A DNA stretch of 64,000 bases from Mycobacterium sp. 852013-51886_SCH5428379 (GCF_001665575.1 NZ_LZSU01000019.1:124001-188000); one strand, 5' to 3'; shown: positions 9,141 through 20,300, counted from the first letter of the stretch. The notes: a model not told the origin generated them from the letters alone. Translations and numbers: made by a program.

Positions 9141-9146
9141 TAGGGT
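9141..9146 (+). promoter_or_regulatory. Candidate -10 element of tkt operon
   Basis: TAGGGT lies about 40 nt before the tkt GTG, in the 163-bp gap between ctaB and tkt. No good -35 is visible at standard spacing, so this is tentative. It would give a short leader carrying GAGGAG. Confidence 0.3.
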
Positions 9147-9186
9147 GGACGTCGGGATACGCCGATTTGATCGAGGAGCACCTGTC

Positions 9187-11277
9187 GTGACGACAACCGA
9201 AGAGATCACTGCACTCACCCGGCCGCATCACCCCGACGACTGGACCGAGCTGGACACCGTCGCGGTGGACACGGTCCGGGTTCTGGCGGCCGATGCGGTG
9301 CAGAAGGTCGGCAACGGTCACCCCGGGACGGCGATGAGCCTCGCGCCGCTGGCCTACACGCTGTTCCAGCGGCAGATGCGCCATGATCCGAGCGACGTGC
9401 ACTGGCTGGGCCGCGACCGCTTCATCCTGTCCTGCGGGCACTCCAGCCTCACGCTGTACATCCAGCTGTATCTCGGCGGCTTCGGCCTCGAGCTCGAGGA
9501 CATCGAGGCGCTGCGCACCTTCAAGTCCAAGACCCCGGGCCACCCCGAGTTCCGGCACACCAAGGGTGTGGAGATCACCACCGGCCCGCTGGGCCAGGGT
9601 CTGGCCTCGGCGGTCGGCATGGCGATGGCGGCGCGCTTCGAGCGCGGGCTGTTCGATCCGGACGCGGCGCCGGGCACCAGCCCGTTCGACCACTACATCT
9701 ACGTGATCGCCTCCGACGGCGACATCGAGGAGGGGGTGACCAGCGAGGCCAGCTCGCTGGCCGGCACCCAGCAGCTGGGCAACCTGATCGTCTTCTACGA
9801 CCAGAACCAGATCTCGATCGAGCACGACACCAACATCGCGCTCAGCGAGGACGTCGCGGCCCGCTACCGCGCCTACGGGTGGCACGTGCAGGAGGTCGAG
9901 GGCGGCGAGAACGTCACCGGAATCGAAGAAGCCATCGAAGCCGCCAAAGCGGTGACGGACCGCCCGTCGTTCATCGCGGTGCGCACAATCATCGGCTACC
10001 CCGCGCCCAACAAGATGAACACCGGCGGCGTACACGGTTCGGCGCTCGGCGACGAGGAAGTGGCCGCCACCAAGAAGATCCTCGGCTTCGATCCGGACAA
10101 GACCTTCGAGGTGCGACCCGAGGTCATCGAGCACACCCGCAAACTGGTCGATCGCGGCCGGGAGGCCCACGAGAAGTGGCAGCCCGAGTTCGACGCATGG
10201 GCCGAGCGCGAGCCGGAGCGCAAGAAGTTGCTCGACCGGCTGACCGCCGAGGAACTACCCGACGGCTGGGATGCCGACATCACCTACTGGGAGCCGGGCA
10301 GCAAGGCCGTCGCCACCCGCGCAGCCTTCGGTCAGGTGCTCAACGACGTGGCGCCGCACCTGCCGGAACTGTGGGGCGGTTCGGCCGACCTCGCGGGCAG
10401 CAACAACACCACGATCAAGGGCGTGAACTCGTTCGGTCCGCCGTCGATCTCGACCGACGACTTCACCGCCGACTGGTATGGCCGGGTGTTGCACTTCGGC
10501 ATCCGCGAACACGCGATGGGTTCGATCCTGTCGGGCATCGTGCTACACGGCCCCACCCGCGCGTTCGGGGGGACGTTCCTGCAGTTCTCCGACTACATGC
10601 GGCCTGCGGTCCGGCTGGCCTCGCTGATGGACATCGACACCATCTACATCTGGACCCACGATTCGATCGGTCTCGGTGAGGACGGCCCCACCCACCAGCC
10701 GATCGAACACCTCGCTGCGCTGCGCGCGATCCCGAACCTGTCGGTGGTCCGCCCGGGTGATCCGAACGAGACGGCGTACGCGTGGAAGAGCATCATCGCC
10801 CGCGGCAACGGCAGCGGTCCGGTCGGATTCATCCTGACCCGCCAGGGCGTTCCGGTCCTCGAGGGCACCGACGCCGAGGGCGTCTCCCGCGGCGGCTATG
10901 TGCTCGGCGGCGGTGACGCCACCGGTGCCGACGTGATCCTCATCGCCACCGGTTCGGAGTTGCAGCTGGCCGTCGAGGCCAAGAAATTGTTGGCCGACAA
11001 GGACATCGCGGCTGCAGTCGTTTCGATGCCCTGCGTCGAGTGGTTCGAATCGCAGCCCAAGGAGTACCGCGACCGCGTGCTGCCCCCCAACGTCTCCGCG
11101 CGCGTCGCCGTGGAGGCCGCCGTCGCCCAGAGCTGGTACAAGCTCGTCGGCGACACCGGCGAGATCATCTCCATCGAGCACTACGGAGAGTCCGCCGACG
11201 ACAAGACGCTGTTCCGCGAATTCGGGTTCACCCCCGAGGCAGTGGCCGCCGCCGCGGAGCGCTCGATAGCGAACTGA
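9187..11277 (+). CDS. tkt: Transketolase
   Basis: 696 residues, normal length. Landmarks: [13 protein letters not shown] near the N-terminus, the thiamine-diphosphate motif SDGDIEEG...[11 protein letters not shown], the pyrimidine-domain Glu region [11 protein letters not shown], and [21 protein letters not shown]. It transfers two-carbon units in the non-oxidative pentose phosphate pathway. The GTG at 9187 ([18 protein letters not shown]) matches the start of mycobacterial Tkt and follows GAGGAG; an in-frame start at 9145 would add 14 unlikely residues. First gene of tkt-tal-zwf-opcA-pgl. Confidence 0.97.
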   Translation: MTTTEEITALTRPHHPDDWTELDTVAVDTVRVLAADAVQKVGNGHPGTAMSLAPLAYTLFQRQMRHDPSDVHWLGRDRFILSCGHSSLTLYIQLYLGGFGLELEDIEALRTFKSKTPGHPEFRHTKGVEITTGPLGQGLASAVGMAMAARFERGLFDPDAAPGTSPFDHYIYVIASDGDIEEGVTSEASSLAGTQQLGNLIVFYDQNQISIEHDTNIALSEDVAARYRAYGWHVQEVEGGENVTGIEEAIEAAKAVTDRPSFIAVRTIIGYPAPNKMNTGGVHGSALGDEEVAATKKILGFDPDKTFEVRPEVIEHTRKLVDRGREAHEKWQPEFDAWAEREPERKKLLDRLTAEELPDGWDADITYWEPGSKAVATRAAFGQVLNDVAPHLPELWGGSADLAGSNNTTIKGVNSFGPPSISTDDFTADWYGRVLHFGIREHAMGSILSGIVLHGPTRAFGGTFLQFSDYMRPAVRLASLMDIDTIYIWTHDSIGLGEDGPTHQPIEHLAALRAIPNLSVVRPGDPNETAYAWKSIIARGNGSGPVGFILTRQGVPVLEGTDAEGVSRGGYVLGGGDATGADVILIATGSELQLAVEAKKLLADKDIAAAVVSMPCVEWFESQPKEYRDRVLPPNVSARVAVEAAVAQSWYKLVGDTGEIISIEHYGESADDKTLFREFGFTPEAVAAAAERSIAN

Positions 11278-11297
11278 TTCTTCCGAAAGGGAACACC

Positions 11298-12416
11298 ATG
11301 ACACAGAACGAGAATCTCGCCGCTCTGTCGGCGGCGGGGGTATCCGTATGGCTCGACGACCTGTCCCGTGAGCGTCTGCAGACCGGCAACCTGCAGGAAC
11401 TCATCGACACCAAGAGCATCGTCGGGGTGACGACGAACCCGTCGATCTTCCAGGCCGCGCTCTCGAAGGGCGACGCGTACGACGGTCAGATCCAGGAACT
11501 GGCCGAACGTGGCGCCGATGTCGACGCGACGATCCGCACCGTCACCACCGACGACGTGCGCAACGCCTGCGACGTCTTCGCCAAGACCTACGAGCGGTCC
11601 GGCGGCGTCGACGGTCGGGTGTCCATCGAGGTCGACCCGCGGCTGGCGCACGACACCGACAAGACGATCCTGCAGGCCATCGAGCTGTGGAAGATCGTCG
11701 ACCGGCCCAACCTGCTGATCAAGATCCCCGCCACCGAGGCCGGCATCCCGGCCATCGCCTCCGTTCTGGCAGAGGGCATCTCGGTCAACGTGACGCTGAT
11801 CTTCTCGGTCGAGCGCTACCGCCTGGTGATGGACGCCTACCTGCAGGGTCTGGAGAAGGCCAAGGAGGCCGGCCACGATCTGGCCAACATCCACTCCGTC
11901 GCCTCGTTCTTCGTCTCCCGCGTGGACACCGAGATCGACAGCCGGCTGGAGAAGATCGGCTCGGAGGAGGCGCTCGCACTGCGCGGTCAGGCCGGTGTCG
12001 CCAACGCCCGCCTCGCCTACGCCGCCTACGAGGAGATCTTCGTCGGCGGTTCGCGGTTCGAGAAGCTCAAGGCCGACGGTGCGCGCGTCCAGCGTCCGCT
12101 GTGGGCGTCGACCGGCGTGAAGAACCCCGACTACGCCGACACCCTCTACGTCACCGAGCTCGTCGCGCCGAACACCGTCAACACGATGCCGGAGAAGACG
12201 CTCGACGCGGTGGCCGACCACGGCGTCGTCACCGGCGACACGGTGACCGGCCGCGCCGGTGAGGCCCAGGAGGTCTTCGACAAGCTCGACGCGCTCGGCG
12301 TCGACCTCACCGACGTCTTCCTGGTGCTGGAGAACGAAGGCGTGGAGAAGTTCGAGAAGTCGTGGCAGGAGCTGCTGGAAGCCACCCAGGGTCAATTGGA
12401 CGAGAAGAAGTCCTAA
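11298..12416 (+). CDS. tal: Transaldolase
   Basis: 372 residues, the long actinobacterial class of transaldolase. [11 protein letters not shown] at the N-terminus, the Schiff-base lysine in [12 protein letters not shown], and [13 protein letters not shown] are visible. It moves dihydroxyacetone units between sugar phosphates. ATG at 11298 follows GAAAGGGAA and lies 20 nt after tkt; a larger open frame upstream is the shadow of tkt. zwf starts 5 nt after its stop. Confidence 0.97.
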   Translation: MTQNENLAALSAAGVSVWLDDLSRERLQTGNLQELIDTKSIVGVTTNPSIFQAALSKGDAYDGQIQELAERGADVDATIRTVTTDDVRNACDVFAKTYERSGGVDGRVSIEVDPRLAHDTDKTILQAIELWKIVDRPNLLIKIPATEAGIPAIASVLAEGISVNVTLIFSVERYRLVMDAYLQGLEKAKEAGHDLANIHSVASFFVSRVDTEIDSRLEKIGSEEALALRGQAGVANARLAYAAYEEIFVGGSRFEKLKADGARVQRPLWASTGVKNPDYADTLYVTELVAPNTVNTMPEKTLDAVADHGVVTGDTVTGRAGEAQEVFDKLDALGVDLTDVFLVLENEGVEKFEKSWQELLEATQGQLDEKKS

Positions 12417-12421
12417 CTCAG

Positions 12422-13948
12422 ATGGCCGAGTGGCGGAATCCTCTGCGGGACAAACGCGACAAGCGGATGCCCCGGATCGCCGGGCCGTGCAGCGTGGTGA
12501 TCTTCGGTGTGACCGGCGATCTGGCGCGCAAGAAGTTGATGCCGGCCATCTATGACCTGGCCAACCGGGGCCTGCTGCCGCCGACGTTCTCGCTCATCGG
12601 GTTCGCCCGACGGGACTGGGCGGATGAGGATTTCAGCCAGGTCGTCCACGACGCCGTCAAGCAGCACGCCCGCACCCCCTTCCGCCAGGAGGTGTGGGAC
12701 CGGCTCTCGGAGGGGATCCGCTTCGTCCAGGGGACCTTCGACGACGAGAAGGCGTTCGAGCAGCTGGCCGAGACGCTGAGCAAACTCGACACCGAACGCG
12801 GAACCGGCGGCAATCACGCGTTCTACCTGTCGATTCCGCCGAAGTCGTTCCCACAGGTGCTCGAACAGCTGGCCCGGACCGGCCTGGCGAAGAAGTCCGA
12901 GGGTCACTGGAGCCGGGTTGTCATCGAGAAACCCTTCGGCCACGACCTCGAGAGCGCCGCGGAACTCAACCACATCGTCAACGAGGTCTTCCCCGAGTCG
13001 TCGGTGTTCCGCATCGACCACTACCTCGGCAAAGAGACGGTCCAGAACATCCTCGCGCTGCGGTTCGCCAACGAGCTGTTCGAGCCGGTGTGGAACAGCC
13101 ACTACGTCGACAGCGTGCAGATCACCATGGCCGAGGACATCGGATTGGGTGGTCGCGGCGGCTACTACGACGGGGTGGGCGCGGCCCGCGACGTCATCCA
13201 GAACCATCTGCTGCAGCTGTTGGCGCTGACGGCGATGGAGGAGCCCGTCAGCTTCTCCCCCGAGGAACTGCAGGCCGAGAAGATCAAGGTGCTCTCGGCG
13301 AGCAGACTGGCCGAGCCGTTGGACCAGACCACCGCCCGCGGTCAGTACACCGCCGGATGGCAGGGCGGCGAACGCGTGGTCGGCCTGCTGGAGGAGGAGG
13401 GCTTCTCCAAGACCTCCACCACCGAGACGTTCGCCGCCATCACGGTGGACGTCGACACCCGCCGCTGGGCCGGCGTCCCCTTCTATCTGCGGACCGGAAA
13501 ACGGTTGGGCCGCAGAGTGACCGAGATCGCGCTGATCTTCAAGCGGGCCCCGCATCTGCCGTTCGACGCGACCATGACCGAGGAGTTGGGCCAGAACGCG
13601 CTGGTGATCCGGGTCCAGCCGGACGAGGGCATCACGCTGCGGTTCGGGTCCAAGGTGCCGGGCAACCAGATGGAGGTACGGGACGTCAGCATGGACTTCT
13701 CGTACGGGTCGGCGTTCGCCGAGGAGTCACCCGAGGCCTACGAACGGCTGATCCTCGACGTCCTGCTCGGCGAGCCGTCGCTGTTCCCGGTCAACGAGGA
13801 GGTCGAGTTGGCCTGGAAGATCCTCGATCCGGCGCTGGACTACTGGGCGTCCCATGGCAAACCTGACCCATACGAATCAGGCGGCTGGGGACCGGATTCG
13901 GCGTTCGAGATGTTGCACCGGAGCGGCCGCGAATGGAGGCGCCCGTGA
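12422..13948 (+). CDS. zwf: Glucose-6-phosphate 1-dehydrogenase
   Basis: 508 residues. The nucleotide-binding motif FGVTGDLARKKL is at about 30-41 and the substrate/catalytic motif RIDHYLGKETVQN is present intact. It oxidises glucose-6-phosphate to 6-phosphogluconolactone, producing NADPH (or F420-independent reducing power) at the head of the pentose phosphate pathway. ATG at 12422 is 5 nt after tal. Downstream opcA encodes its usual partner protein, joined through an 11-codon mini-frame. Confidence 0.97.
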   Translation: MAEWRNPLRDKRDKRMPRIAGPCSVVIFGVTGDLARKKLMPAIYDLANRGLLPPTFSLIGFARRDWADEDFSQVVHDAVKQHARTPFRQEVWDRLSEGIRFVQGTFDDEKAFEQLAETLSKLDTERGTGGNHAFYLSIPPKSFPQVLEQLARTGLAKKSEGHWSRVVIEKPFGHDLESAAELNHIVNEVFPESSVFRIDHYLGKETVQNILALRFANELFEPVWNSHYVDSVQITMAEDIGLGGRGGYYDGVGAARDVIQNHLLQLLALTAMEEPVSFSPEELQAEKIKVLSASRLAEPLDQTTARGQYTAGWQGGERVVGLLEEEGFSKTSTTETFAAITVDVDTRRWAGVPFYLRTGKRLGRRVTEIALIFKRAPHLPFDATMTEELGQNALVIRVQPDEGITLRFGSKVPGNQMEVRDVSMDFSYGSAFAEESPEAYERLILDVLLGEPSLFPVNEEVELAWKILDPALDYWASHGKPDPYESGGWGPDSAFEMLHRSGREWRRP

Positions 13949-13983
13949 TGAGCGTCAGCGAAGAACGGAGTGTGCTGAGGTGA
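13948..13983 (+). CDS. 11-codon mini-ORF coupling zwf to opcA
   Basis: The frame reads [11 protein letters not shown] then TGA. Its ATG overlaps the zwf stop (TGATG arrangement at 13946-13950) and its TGA overlaps the opcA GTG as GTGA. Such an arrangement would let terminating ribosomes hand over to opcA. The peptide resembles the [13 protein letters not shown] in-frame extension before pgl. Whether it is translated is not known. Confidence 0.35.
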   Translation: MSVSEERSVLR

Positions 13984-14891
13984 TCATCGACCTACCCGAC
14001 ACCAGCACCGGCGCCATCAACAAGAAGATCCAGGCTCTCCGCGAAGAGGGCGGCGCAGTCACACTGGGCCGCGTTCTGACGCTGGTCATCGCCCCCGACA
14101 CCGAGTCCATCCTCGAGGAATCGATCGACGCGGCCAATGCCGCCAGTCGCGAACATCCGTGCCGCGTGATCGTGGCAGCACCCGGTGACCGTCGCGCGGA
14201 GAAGGCGCGGCTGGACGCGCAGGTCCGGGTCGGCAGCGATGCGGGCGCCAATGAGGTTGTCGTACTTCGCCTTTCGGGACCGCTGGCCAACCACGCGAGC
14301 AGCGTGGTGATGCCGTTCCTGCTGCCCGACACGCCCGTGGTGACGTGGTGGCCGGACGTGGCGCCGCCCGTTCCCGCCGAGGACCCGCTGGGACGGCTGG
14401 CGCTACGCCGGATCACCGACGCCACCAACGTCGCGGATCCGTTGTCGGCGATCAGGAGTCGGTTGCAGGGCTACACGCCGGGCGACACCGATCTGGCATG
14501 GAGCCGGATCACCTACTGGCGGGCGCTGCTCACCGCGGCGGTCGATCAGGCACCGCACGAACCGATCAACTCGGCGCTGGTGTCCGGCCTGGCAAGCGAA
14601 CCTGCGCTGGACGTGCTGGCCGGCTGGCTGGCGAGCCGCATCGAGGGACCGGTGCAGCGGACCGTCGGCGAACTCAAGGTGGAGCTGGTCCGCGACAGCG
14701 AGACCATCACGCTGAGTCGTCCGCAGGACGGTCTGACCGCCACCATCAGCCGCACCGCGAAACCGGATGCGCTGGTTCCGTTGGCGCGCAGAGAGACTCG
14801 CGAATGCTTGGCCGAGGACATGCGCCGCCTCGATGCCGACGATATCTACCTCGAGGCGCTGCAGGGAATCGAGAAGGTGCAATATCCATGA
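13980..14891 (+). CDS. opcA: Glucose-6-phosphate dehydrogenase assembly/effector protein OpcA
   Basis: 303 residues, matching mycobacterial OpcA throughout (start [50 protein letters not shown]). OpcA is an allosteric effector that assembles with and activates Zwf in cyanobacteria and actinobacteria. The GTG at 13980 reproduces the family N-terminus and overlaps the mini-ORF stop. Its own stop overlaps an ATG (ATGA at 14888) that is in frame with pgl. Its place between zwf and pgl fits its role. Confidence 0.93.
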   Translation: MIIDLPDTSTGAINKKIQALREEGGAVTLGRVLTLVIAPDTESILEESIDAANAASREHPCRVIVAAPGDRRAEKARLDAQVRVGSDAGANEVVVLRLSGPLANHASSVVMPFLLPDTPVVTWWPDVAPPVPAEDPLGRLALRRITDATNVADPLSAIRSRLQGYTPGDTDLAWSRITYWRALLTAAVDQAPHEPINSALVSGLASEPALDVLAGWLASRIEGPVQRTVGELKVELVRDSETITLSRPQDGLTATISRTAKPDALVPLARRETRECLAEDMRRLDADDIYLEALQGIEKVQYP

Positions 14892-14926
14892 GCGGCGGGC
14901 AGGAGCGAAGCGACCGGGGGAAGAAC

Positions 14927-15661
14927 ATGAGCATTGCGGTGCGCAGGTATCCCGACAGTGACGCGCTGGTGGCCGCGGTCGGTGACCGGTTGGCCGACGA
15001 GATCGTCGGCGCCGTCGATCAGCGGGGTCGCGCCGACATCGTACTGACCGGTGGCGGAACCGGCATCAAGGTGCTGGCGCGGCTCGCCGGGCAGAGCGAC
15101 CGCATCGACTGGGACAAGGTGCACCTCTACTTCGGCGACGAACGGTTCGTGCCCGCCGACGACGACGAGCGCAACGACAAGCAGGCCCGCGAGGCGCTGT
15201 TCGACCCGGTGGGCGTCCCGGCGGCGAACGTGCATGCGATGGCCGCCACCGACGGTGCGTTCGGCGACGACCTGGAGGCGGCCGCCGAGGGCTACGAACA
15301 GGAACTGGCGAAGCTGGGCGGCGGGGAGGCCACGCCGGTGTTCGATGTGCACCTGTTGGGCATGGGGCCCGAAGGGCATGTCAACTCGTTGTTCCCGCAC
15401 ACCCCCGCGGTTCAGGAGACGAGCCGGATGGTCGTCGGGGTCCCGGACTCCCCCAAGCCCCCGCCGCGGCGCATCACGCTGACGCTGCCCGCGGTGACCC
15501 GGTCCCGCGAGGTATGGCTGATCGTCTCCGGCGAGGGCAAAGCCGAGGCGGTGGCGGCCGCGGTGGGTGGCGCCGCGGCCGACGACTGGCCCGCCGCCGG
15601 GGCGGTCGGCCGTGAGGCGACGGTGTGGTTTCTCGATGAGGGTGCCGCTTCTCAGCTCTGA
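14927..15661 (+). CDS. pgl: 6-phosphogluconolactonase
   Basis: 244 residues of the NagB/DevB fold: [12 protein letters not shown] near the N-terminus, [15 protein letters not shown] and [15 protein letters not shown] (catalytic His region). It hydrolyses 6-phosphogluconolactone from Zwf. The start at 14927 follows a strong GGGGGAAG; an in-frame ATG at 14888 that overlaps the opcA stop would add 13 residues ([13 protein letters not shown]) and may serve for translational coupling. Last gene of the pentose phosphate operon. Confidence 0.94.
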   Translation: MSIAVRRYPDSDALVAAVGDRLADEIVGAVDQRGRADIVLTGGGTGIKVLARLAGQSDRIDWDKVHLYFGDERFVPADDDERNDKQAREALFDPVGVPAANVHAMAATDGAFGDDLEAAAEGYEQELAKLGGGEATPVFDVHLLGMGPEGHVNSLFPHTPAVQETSRMVVGVPDSPKPPPRRITLTLPAVTRSREVWLIVSGEGKAEAVAAAVGGAAADDWPAAGAVGREATVWFLDEGAASQL

Positions 15662-15689
15662 GCCATCTTGTCGGTGTGCCGTGGCACAA

Positions 15690-15705
15690 TAGAACACATG
15701 TTCGA
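15690..15705. promoter_or_regulatory. LexA (SOS) box overlapping the DUF222 gene start
   Basis: TAGAACACATGTTCGA matches the mycobacterial SOS box TCGAAC-N4-GTTCGA at 11 of 12 defined positions. The ATG of the DUF222/HNH gene lies inside it. CACAAT ending 7 nt before the ATG is a candidate -10, giving a leaderless transcript. Confidence 0.75.
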
Positions 15706-17125
15706 TGACCTGTTCTTCGTCGCGGAGGACACCCCGGCATCGCGGGCGGCGTTGTCCGCGGTGTCGGCGGCCAGCCGCGCCGAGAACCGGGCTGCTGCCG
15801 CGAGGCTGGTGGCGGTGGGCGAGCTCTGGTCGATCCGGCTCCGTGAATGCGGCGACCGCGCGGACTGGATCGTCGACGCCGAGGCGGCCGTCACCGCGGA
15901 GATCGCCGCCGAACTGCGCATCAGCCAGGGTCTCGCGGCCAGCGCACTGCGGTACGCGCAGTCCATGCAGCGCATCCCGAAGGTCGCCGACGTGTTCATC
16001 TCGGGCGCCATCCATTTCGCGCTCTTCAGGACAATCGTCTACCGCACCGACCTCATCATCGACGCCGATGTGCTGGCCGCGGTCGACGCCGAACTGGCCG
16101 TGACGGTTCCGGGCTGGCCGTCGATGACGCGGTCCCGCCTCGCGCAGCGCCTAGATAAAATCGTGCGGCGGCATGACAGCGACGCGGTGCGGAAGTCGCG
16201 CGAGAAGTCCACCGATACGCGCGAGGTGTGGATCAGCGACCGCTTCGACGGGCTGTCGGAGATCAGTGCAACGGTCCTGACGCCGCACGCACACGCCTTC
16301 GGCCGCCGACTCGCCGCGCTGGCGGCCACGGTGTGCGAGCACGATCCCCGCACGCGCGAACAACGAATGGCCGACGCGGTCGACGTCCTCACCGCCGGCG
16401 GGGACCGCATCAGATGCCGGTGCGGGCGGCTCGAGTGCACCGCCGCCGCGAACCCGCCGGCGGGGTCGGTCGTCATCCACGTCGTGACCGACGGCACCGG
16501 CGATTCGGGTGGCGCGGAGATCGGCGACGACGGGATGCTTCCGCCGGAGGTCATCGAGGAGCTTGCGCCGTCGGCCAAGACCCGCCCGGTCATCTCACCG
16601 GTCGACGAGGCGCCCGAACCGCAGTACGCACCGTCGCAAGCCCTCGCCGAATTCGTCCGGTGCCGAGACATGACATGCCGCTTCCCGGGTTGCGATCGTC
16701 CCGCCACCACCTCGGATATCGATCACACACTGCCGTACGCCGACGGCGGACCCACGCAGGCGTCGAATCTGAAATGTCTTTGCCGCCTTCATCATCTGCT
16801 CAAAACCTTCTGGGGCTGGCAGGACCGGCAGCTGACCGACGGCACGGTGATCTGGAAGTCGCCCATCGGCCAGGTGTACGTCACCACCCCGGGTTCAGCG
16901 CTGCTGTTCCCCGCGCTGTGCCGGCCCACCGCACCGATCGTGGGTGATGCGTCCGCGGCCGAGCCCCGGCCCGGTGGGCGTACCGCGATGATGCCCAGAC
17001 GCCGACGCACTCGCGCGCAGGATCGGGCCGCGCGGATTCTGGCCGAACGCCGTCACCACCACTCCCGACACCGCGAGAAGGCCGACCACCGGCCCGACTA
17101 CGGCGACGATCCCCCACCATTCTGA
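15698..17125 (+). CDS. DUF222 / HNH endonuclease (13E12 repeat family)
   Basis: 475 residues. The N-terminal two thirds form the all-helical DUF222 region; the C-terminal part carries the HNH motif CRFPGCDRPATTSDIDHTLP...NLKCLCRLHHLLKTFWGW with its paired cysteines and the catalytic DH. The tail is basic and His-rich. This is the 13E12 family, often multi-copy in mycobacteria; function is unproven, though DNA-damage induction is typical. ATG at 15698 (MFDDLFFV) lies within an SOS box, and an in-frame GTG at 15668 would begin upstream of the probable promoter. It appears full length, without terminal repeats. Confidence 0.9.
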   Translation: MFDDLFFVAEDTPASRAALSAVSAASRAENRAAAARLVAVGELWSIRLRECGDRADWIVDAEAAVTAEIAAELRISQGLAASALRYAQSMQRIPKVADVFISGAIHFALFRTIVYRTDLIIDADVLAAVDAELAVTVPGWPSMTRSRLAQRLDKIVRRHDSDAVRKSREKSTDTREVWISDRFDGLSEISATVLTPHAHAFGRRLAALAATVCEHDPRTREQRMADAVDVLTAGGDRIRCRCGRLECTAAANPPAGSVVIHVVTDGTGDSGGAEIGDDGMLPPEVIEELAPSAKTRPVISPVDEAPEPQYAPSQALAEFVRCRDMTCRFPGCDRPATTSDIDHTLPYADGGPTQASNLKCLCRLHHLLKTFWGWQDRQLTDGTVIWKSPIGQVYVTTPGSALLFPALCRPTAPIVGDASAAEPRPGGRTAMMPRRRRTRAQDRAARILAERRHHHSRHREKADHRPDYGDDPPPF

Positions 17126-17148
17126 GCGGGGCACGTCATACTGGCCGG

Positions 17149-17520
17149 GTGGCAGACAAAGGGGGCAGACCTGTCCGGACCGGACCTGAACGCATCAGGA
17201 AGCTCGCGCAGGCGGCGCTGAACGCCGATGTCACCGTCGAGCAGGTCGACACCATCCTGGAGGGTCTCAGCGAGACGCTCGAGGACCTCAACAGTTCGAC
17301 CGCCAAAATCGACGCGACCATGGAACGGTTCAACGCCACCATCAACCAGATCGACGCGCTCGCACCTCGACTCATCGCCGTCGTGGACCGGATGGAGGGC
17401 ATCGTGACACGGGTCGAGAACCTCGTCGGCATGGGTGAGGCGGTGCTCGGCCCGCTGGTCGCCACCGAGAACGTGGTGCGCAGCGGCGTGAACGCGATGC
17501 GCCGGACGATCGGGCTCTAA
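17149..17520 (+). CDS. Conserved hypothetical, coiled-coil protein
   Basis: 123 residues, not assigned to a named family. From about residue 30 to 95 it shows heptad-like helices ([38 protein letters not shown]) and ends with a short amphipathic stretch. There is no signal peptide. The GTG at 17149 has CATACT ending 6 nt upstream, consistent with leaderless transcription. It converges with ppc and overlaps its stop by 4 nt. A structural or membrane-peripheral helical protein is all that can be said. Confidence 0.75.
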   Translation: MADKGGRPVRTGPERIRKLAQAALNADVTVEQVDTILEGLSETLEDLNSSTAKIDATMERFNATINQIDALAPRLIAVVDRMEGIVTRVENLVGMGEAVLGPLVATENVVRSGVNAMRRTIGL

Positions 17521-20288
17521 CCGCTGTTGCGCAGCGCGGTGGCCAACCCGCTCATCGTCAGCAGGATCCCCCGCTGCACCAGCTCGTCCTCGTCGCCAGA
17601 CCGGTAGCGCCGCAACAACTCCACCTGCAGGTGATTGAGCGGCTCCAGGTATGGGAACCGGTTGAACACCGACCGCGCCAACGCCGGGTTGTCGGCGAGC
17701 AGATCGTCCTGACCGGTGATCAGGCTGTGCATCCGCAGTGTGCGGGCGTGTTCGTCGGCGATTTTGTCGAACACCCTGCTGCGCAACGCCTCGTCCTCCA
17801 CCAGCTCCGAATACCGGGCGGCCAGACCGAGATCCGACTTCGCCATCACCTGCGCCATGTTCGACAGCACGGTCCGGAAGAACGGCCAGCGCCGGTAGAG
17901 ATCCTGAAGCGTCTCCAGTCGGCTCTCGTCCTCTGCGATGTACTGCTCGAACGCGCTGCCCGTGCCGTACCAACCGGGCAGCATCACCCGCGACTGACTC
18001 CACGCCAGCACCCACGGGATCGCCCGCAGATCGGAGATCGACGTCGTCGGCTTCCGCGACGCCGGCCTGCTGCCGATGTTGAGCGCCCCGATCTCGCTGA
18101 CCGGCGTCGAAGCCTTGAAGTAGTCCACGAAACCCGGTGTCTCGTGGACGAGTTCGGCATAGGCCCGCTGCGCGCGGGCGGCCAGATCGTCGAGCACCTC
18201 GTAGGCACTCGAGGCGAGATCCCCCAGGCCCTCGATGTCGAGCAGCGTCGATTCCAGCGTCGCCGCCACCAGCGTCTCGAGGTTGCGGTGCGCGATCCGG
18301 GGTTCGGCATACTTGGCGGCGATCACCTCGCCCTGTTCGGTGAGGCGCAGCGAACCGTTCACCGCACCGGGCGGTTGCGCGAGGATCGCCTCATAGCTCG
18401 GCCCACCGCCACGGCCGACCGTCCCACCGCGACCGTGGAAGAGCCGCAACCGGATTCCGGTCTTACGGGCCGATTCCACGAGGTCGAGTTCGGCCCGGTA
18501 CAGCGCCCAGTTCGCCGCGAGGTATCCGCCGTCCTTGTTGGAGTCGGAGTACCCGAGCATCACCTCCTGGCTGTCCCCGCGCGCGGTCACCATGGCCCGG
18601 TACAGCGGGAGATCCAGCGCCGCCTCCAGGATCGACGATCCGCGTTGCAGGTCGTCGATGGTCTCGAAGAGCGGGACCACCCCCACCGGGGCGTACGGCT
18701 CGTCCCCCGAGACGTCCAGCAGCCCGGCCTCTTTGAGCAGGATCGCGGCCTCGAGCATGTCCGATACGGACTCGCACATCGAGATGATGTAGTTGGGCAC
18801 CGCCTGGGGCCCGAACACCCGCACCGCGCGGGCGCCGGCCCGCACGATGTCCAGTTCCTTGCGCGCCAACTCGGACAGTTCCGCACCCTCGCGGGTCAGC
18901 GGCCTGCGGGTGGCCAGTTCGGCGGCCAGCAGGTCCACCCGCTCCGGCTCGGACAGCGAGGCGTAGTCGTCGTGCACTCCCGCCCAGGCCAGCAGCTCGG
19001 CCACCACCTCCTCGTGCACGTCGGAGTTCTGGCGCATGTCCAGCCCCGACAGGTGAAAACCGAAGACGCGCACGGCTTCCCGCAACCGCAGCAACCGGTC
19101 GTCGGCGAGCACCGAGCTGCCGTGGGCGCGCAGCGAGGCGTCGACGACGTCGAGGTCGGCCAGCAGTTCGCCGGGGCTGTCGTAGCGGGTCAGGCCGAGG
19201 TCGAGTTCGTGTTCGGGCTGCCGGTCGAGGATCGCGGTGGCGGTGGCGGTCAGCCGGCCGTGGATCACCCGCAGCGCCCGCCGATACGGTTCGTCCGCGC
19301 GGGCGGCCTCCTCGCAGGCGTCGGCCAGTGCGGAGAGCTCATCGGTGATGGTCACCAGCCGCGCCGACATCGACAGCTCCTGCTGCAGCGCCGTCAGTTC
19401 GGTGAAGTAGTGCGCGAAGGCGGTGTAGGCCGCCCGTGAGGTGGCCTGCCGCACCACGTCGGCAGTGACGTTGGGGTTGCCGTCGCGGTCGCCGCCGATC
19501 CACGACCCTGGCCGCAGGAGGGGTTCGCTGAGCAGTTCGGCGCCGGGCCAGCGGGCCTGCAACGCGGCGCGCACCTCACCGTTGACGCGCGGGATCACCT
19601 CGAACAGGGCCGCGGGATAGTAGCGCAGCCCGGTCTCGATCTCGTCCTGGATCTTCAGACGCGACAACCGGACCAGCGCCGTCTGCCACAGCGTCAGGAT
19701 GTGCCGGCGCAGCTCCAGGTCGACGTCCTCACCGAGTGCCCGCAGCCGCATCAACTCGGTGATCCGGTGTTGGGTGTCGAAGACGGTGCGCCGACGCGTC
19801 TCGGTCGGATGAGCGGTGATCACCGGCGACACCAGTGCCCCGGCCAGCGCTTCGGCGACCTCGGCTGCGCTCAGGTCGGCTGAGTCGAGCTTGGCGTACG
19901 TCGCGGCGAGGGTGCTGTCCTGCGGCGGGTCGCCCGCCGCGACGTGGATCGCGCGCCTGCGTTCGCGGTGGATGTCCTCGGCGACATTCGCCAGCAGCGC
20001 GAAGTGGGTGAAGGCACGGATCACGGGGATCGCCGCGCGGGCCTCGATGCCGTCGAACAGCTGGGACAGTTCCGCGCGGTCGATCTCGGAGCGGCGCACC
20101 CGGAAGGACTCCACCCGGGCGCGTTCGACGAGGTCGAAGACCTCATCGCCGTTCTGTTCGCGGACCGTGTCGCCGAGAATGGTGCCCAGCAGCCGGATGT
20201 CCTCGCGCATCGGTTCGGTGGCCTCGCGGCCGACCTTGGTGCGGGTCACCGAGCCGATGGGCTCCAACGCGTCGGGGAGATCAGACAT
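17517..20288 (-). CDS. ppc: Phosphoenolpyruvate carboxylase
   Basis: 923 residues, full length for the bacterial enzyme. The catalytic motifs [11 protein letters not shown] (His), [24 protein letters not shown] and the C-terminal LRNSG ending (as in MRNTG) are all present. It carboxylates PEP to oxaloacetate, the main anaplerotic step. ATG at 20288 has GATACT ending 6 nt upstream, so it is probably leaderless. It precedes nothing on its strand within the cluster; secG, tpiA, pgk and gap lie upstream in the same orientation. Confidence 0.97.
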   Translation of the reverse strand: MSDLPDALEPIGSVTRTKVGREATEPMREDIRLLGTILGDTVREQNGDEVFDLVERARVESFRVRRSEIDRAELSQLFDGIEARAAIPVIRAFTHFALLANVAEDIHRERRRAIHVAAGDPPQDSTLAATYAKLDSADLSAAEVAEALAGALVSPVITAHPTETRRRTVFDTQHRITELMRLRALGEDVDLELRRHILTLWQTALVRLSRLKIQDEIETGLRYYPAALFEVIPRVNGEVRAALQARWPGAELLSEPLLRPGSWIGGDRDGNPNVTADVVRQATSRAAYTAFAHYFTELTALQQELSMSARLVTITDELSALADACEEAARADEPYRRALRVIHGRLTATATAILDRQPEHELDLGLTRYDSPGELLADLDVVDASLRAHGSSVLADDRLLRLREAVRVFGFHLSGLDMRQNSDVHEEVVAELLAWAGVHDDYASLSEPERVDLLAAELATRRPLTREGAELSELARKELDIVRAGARAVRVFGPQAVPNYIISMCESVSDMLEAAILLKEAGLLDVSGDEPYAPVGVVPLFETIDDLQRGSSILEAALDLPLYRAMVTARGDSQEVMLGYSDSNKDGGYLAANWALYRAELDLVESARKTGIRLRLFHGRGGTVGRGGGPSYEAILAQPPGAVNGSLRLTEQGEVIAAKYAEPRIAHRNLETLVAATLESTLLDIEGLGDLASSAYEVLDDLAARAQRAYAELVHETPGFVDYFKASTPVSEIGALNIGSRPASRKPTTSISDLRAIPWVLAWSQSRVMLPGWYGTGSAFEQYIAEDESRLETLQDLYRRWPFFRTVLSNMAQVMAKSDLGLAARYSELVEDEALRSRVFDKIADEHARTLRMHSLITGQDDLLADNPALARSVFNRFPYLEPLNHLQVELLRRYRSGDEDELVQRGILLTMSGLATALRNSG

Positions 20289-20294
20289 CGTTCC

Positions 20295-20300
20295 AGTATC
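20295..20300 (-). promoter_or_regulatory. -10 element of ppc (leaderless)
   Basis: GATACT on the minus strand ends 6 nt before the ppc ATG, the leaderless spacing seen repeatedly in this window. Confidence 0.45.

Noticed and set aside
8206-10170. Long minus-strand open frame across ctaB and tkt
   Set aside because: It is out of frame with ctaB and antisense to tkt; composition is Arg/Gly/His-rich with no domain.
15668-17125. DUF222/HNH gene as part of a mobile element or intein/homing element
   Set aside because: No terminal repeats, integrase or interrupted host gene; the gene sits cleanly between pgl and the coiled-coil gene.
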